DNA of 64,000 nucleotides from assembly GCF_018139145.2 (NCBI RefSeq), contig NC_059482.1:10779294-10843293 (forward strand). Reading direction: 5' to 3'. Positions within the stretch are counted from its first letter, which is position 1, and each line of letters begins with the position of its first letter. The notes under the pieces are model-generated. The model did no database searches, was not told the origin of the DNA, and was given only the letters and a program-made list of their open reading frames with translations. The stretch is from Gymnogyps californianus (lineage: Eukaryota; Chordata; Aves; Accipitriformes; Cathartidae). The position numbers and the translations under genes were made by a program. This document shows positions 63,211-64,000 of this stretch, one piece after another.

Positions 63211-64000
63211 GTGGAAATACCAGACCAGATTCTCTGCATATGTAAATTGGGACATTTCCATGCCAGTTCGCAACACGATGAGAATCTGACTGATCCATTC
63301 GGAAATGATCCCATGTTAAATTCAGCACGCAGACTGACGAAATGACTTGACTTATTTGGCAACACCATTGCAGTTTAGTTTCTTATGCTCCATTGATTTT
63401 TTGAGAGCCATTTGTGGTGCTCTTGAAAAGTACAAAGAGCATCCAATGGACACTAATTCCTAAGTGGAATAATTAACTCCCTTAACAGAACTTTTTGATA
63501 GTCTGGAATTTCCTTATGGGGGAGGGGGGAGGGACGGGAAAAATTCCTGTGAACTATTTTTTTCTGTTAGTAAGGAACAAAAGGTATGTTTCCCGAACTT
63601 TTACCAAACTTCTGTTGGCCCAGATTAACCTGTCCCACTGAATGCTCCTTGGCAAGTCAGATGCTCCTTTAAAAAGTCATTTTCTAATTAATATATAGCA
63701 GTTTATAATTAACATATTTAATGTGATAGCCACTGTTTGAAGGAGTTACAGTGCAACTAGTGCCCTGTTTCTACAGCGTGACCTAAGAGGCCTGGCCTGC
63801 AAAAGAGAGGACGCTGGGTGCATGCACACTTTTTCTGCATTTGCAAACATTACCTCTGTGTCCATAGTCACCAGCCCAGCCTCAGAAGGAAGTGGAAGTA
63901 CATGTGCCTCTTGCCCAAACAGCAAATGCTAGAAAAGAGAAAAAAGTTGTCTGAAATTGGATTGTATGACTAGGTCAGTTCCTTAAGGTTATTACAAACA
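63211..64000. other. 3' flank of WTIP, nothing recognised
   Basis: No exon, repeat family or RNA gene is recognisable here. The stretch is AT-rich with a G-rich patch near 63519-63540. It could still be 3' UTR if an even more distal site were used. Confidence 0.55.

Noticed and set aside
1..64000. CRISPR array, operon, phage, plasmid or other prokaryotic system
   Set aside because: The window is a vertebrate intron-exon gene with GT-AG splicing. There are no regularly spaced repeats and no dense gene packing.
1..64000. Endogenous retrovirus
   Set aside because: No paired long terminal repeats, primer-binding site, or gag/pol/env-like frames are visible on either strand.

Overview
This is vertebrate nuclear DNA and behaves like a single-gene window. 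It holds one recognisable protein-coding gene on the + strand: the 3' part of WTIP (Wilms tumor protein 1-interacting protein, Ajuba/LIMD1/WTIP branch of the zyxin-type LIM proteins). Seven exons, all with GT-AG introns and matching phases, join into 211 complete residues. They form three LIM domains and a short tail ending in V-T-E-L, followed by a TGA stop and a long 3' UTR. The N-terminal exon of the family (long, GC- and proline-rich) is not in the window and should lie upstream of base 1.

Organism: the protein is closest to WTIP as I recall it from vertebrates. The sparse repeats fit a sauropsid: a decayed CR1-type LINE 3' end, MIR-like SINE relics, palindromic repeats built around a CCCATTGACTTC-type core, and a short hAT-like element. 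Low interspersed-repeat density and A-rich tracts interrupted by CAACC/CCACC suggest a bird. A crocodilian or turtle cannot be excluded by eye.

Layout: 1-11696 is intron 1 (3' part). Exon 2 (11697-11798) carries the first zinc module of LIM1. Intron 2 is about 27.8 kb. Exon 3 (39587-39654) completes LIM1. Intron 3 is about 13.4 kb. Exons 4-8 (53086, 55626, 56861, 58780, 61644) are clustered in about 8.7 kb and encode LIM2, LIM3 and the tail. The 3' UTR runs from 61797 to a first poly(A) signal at 62732 or to later ones near 63138-63190. The remainder to 64000 looks like 3' flank.

No second gene, RNA gene, CRISPR array, operon or undescribed multi-gene system is visible. Points worth a second look are a PPSY (PPxY-type) motif just before the C-terminal PDZ ligand, two identical Pumilio-type sites in the 3' UTR, a well-delimited hAT-like element with probable 8-bp target duplications, palindromic interspersed repeats, and several unusually long poly-C runs.
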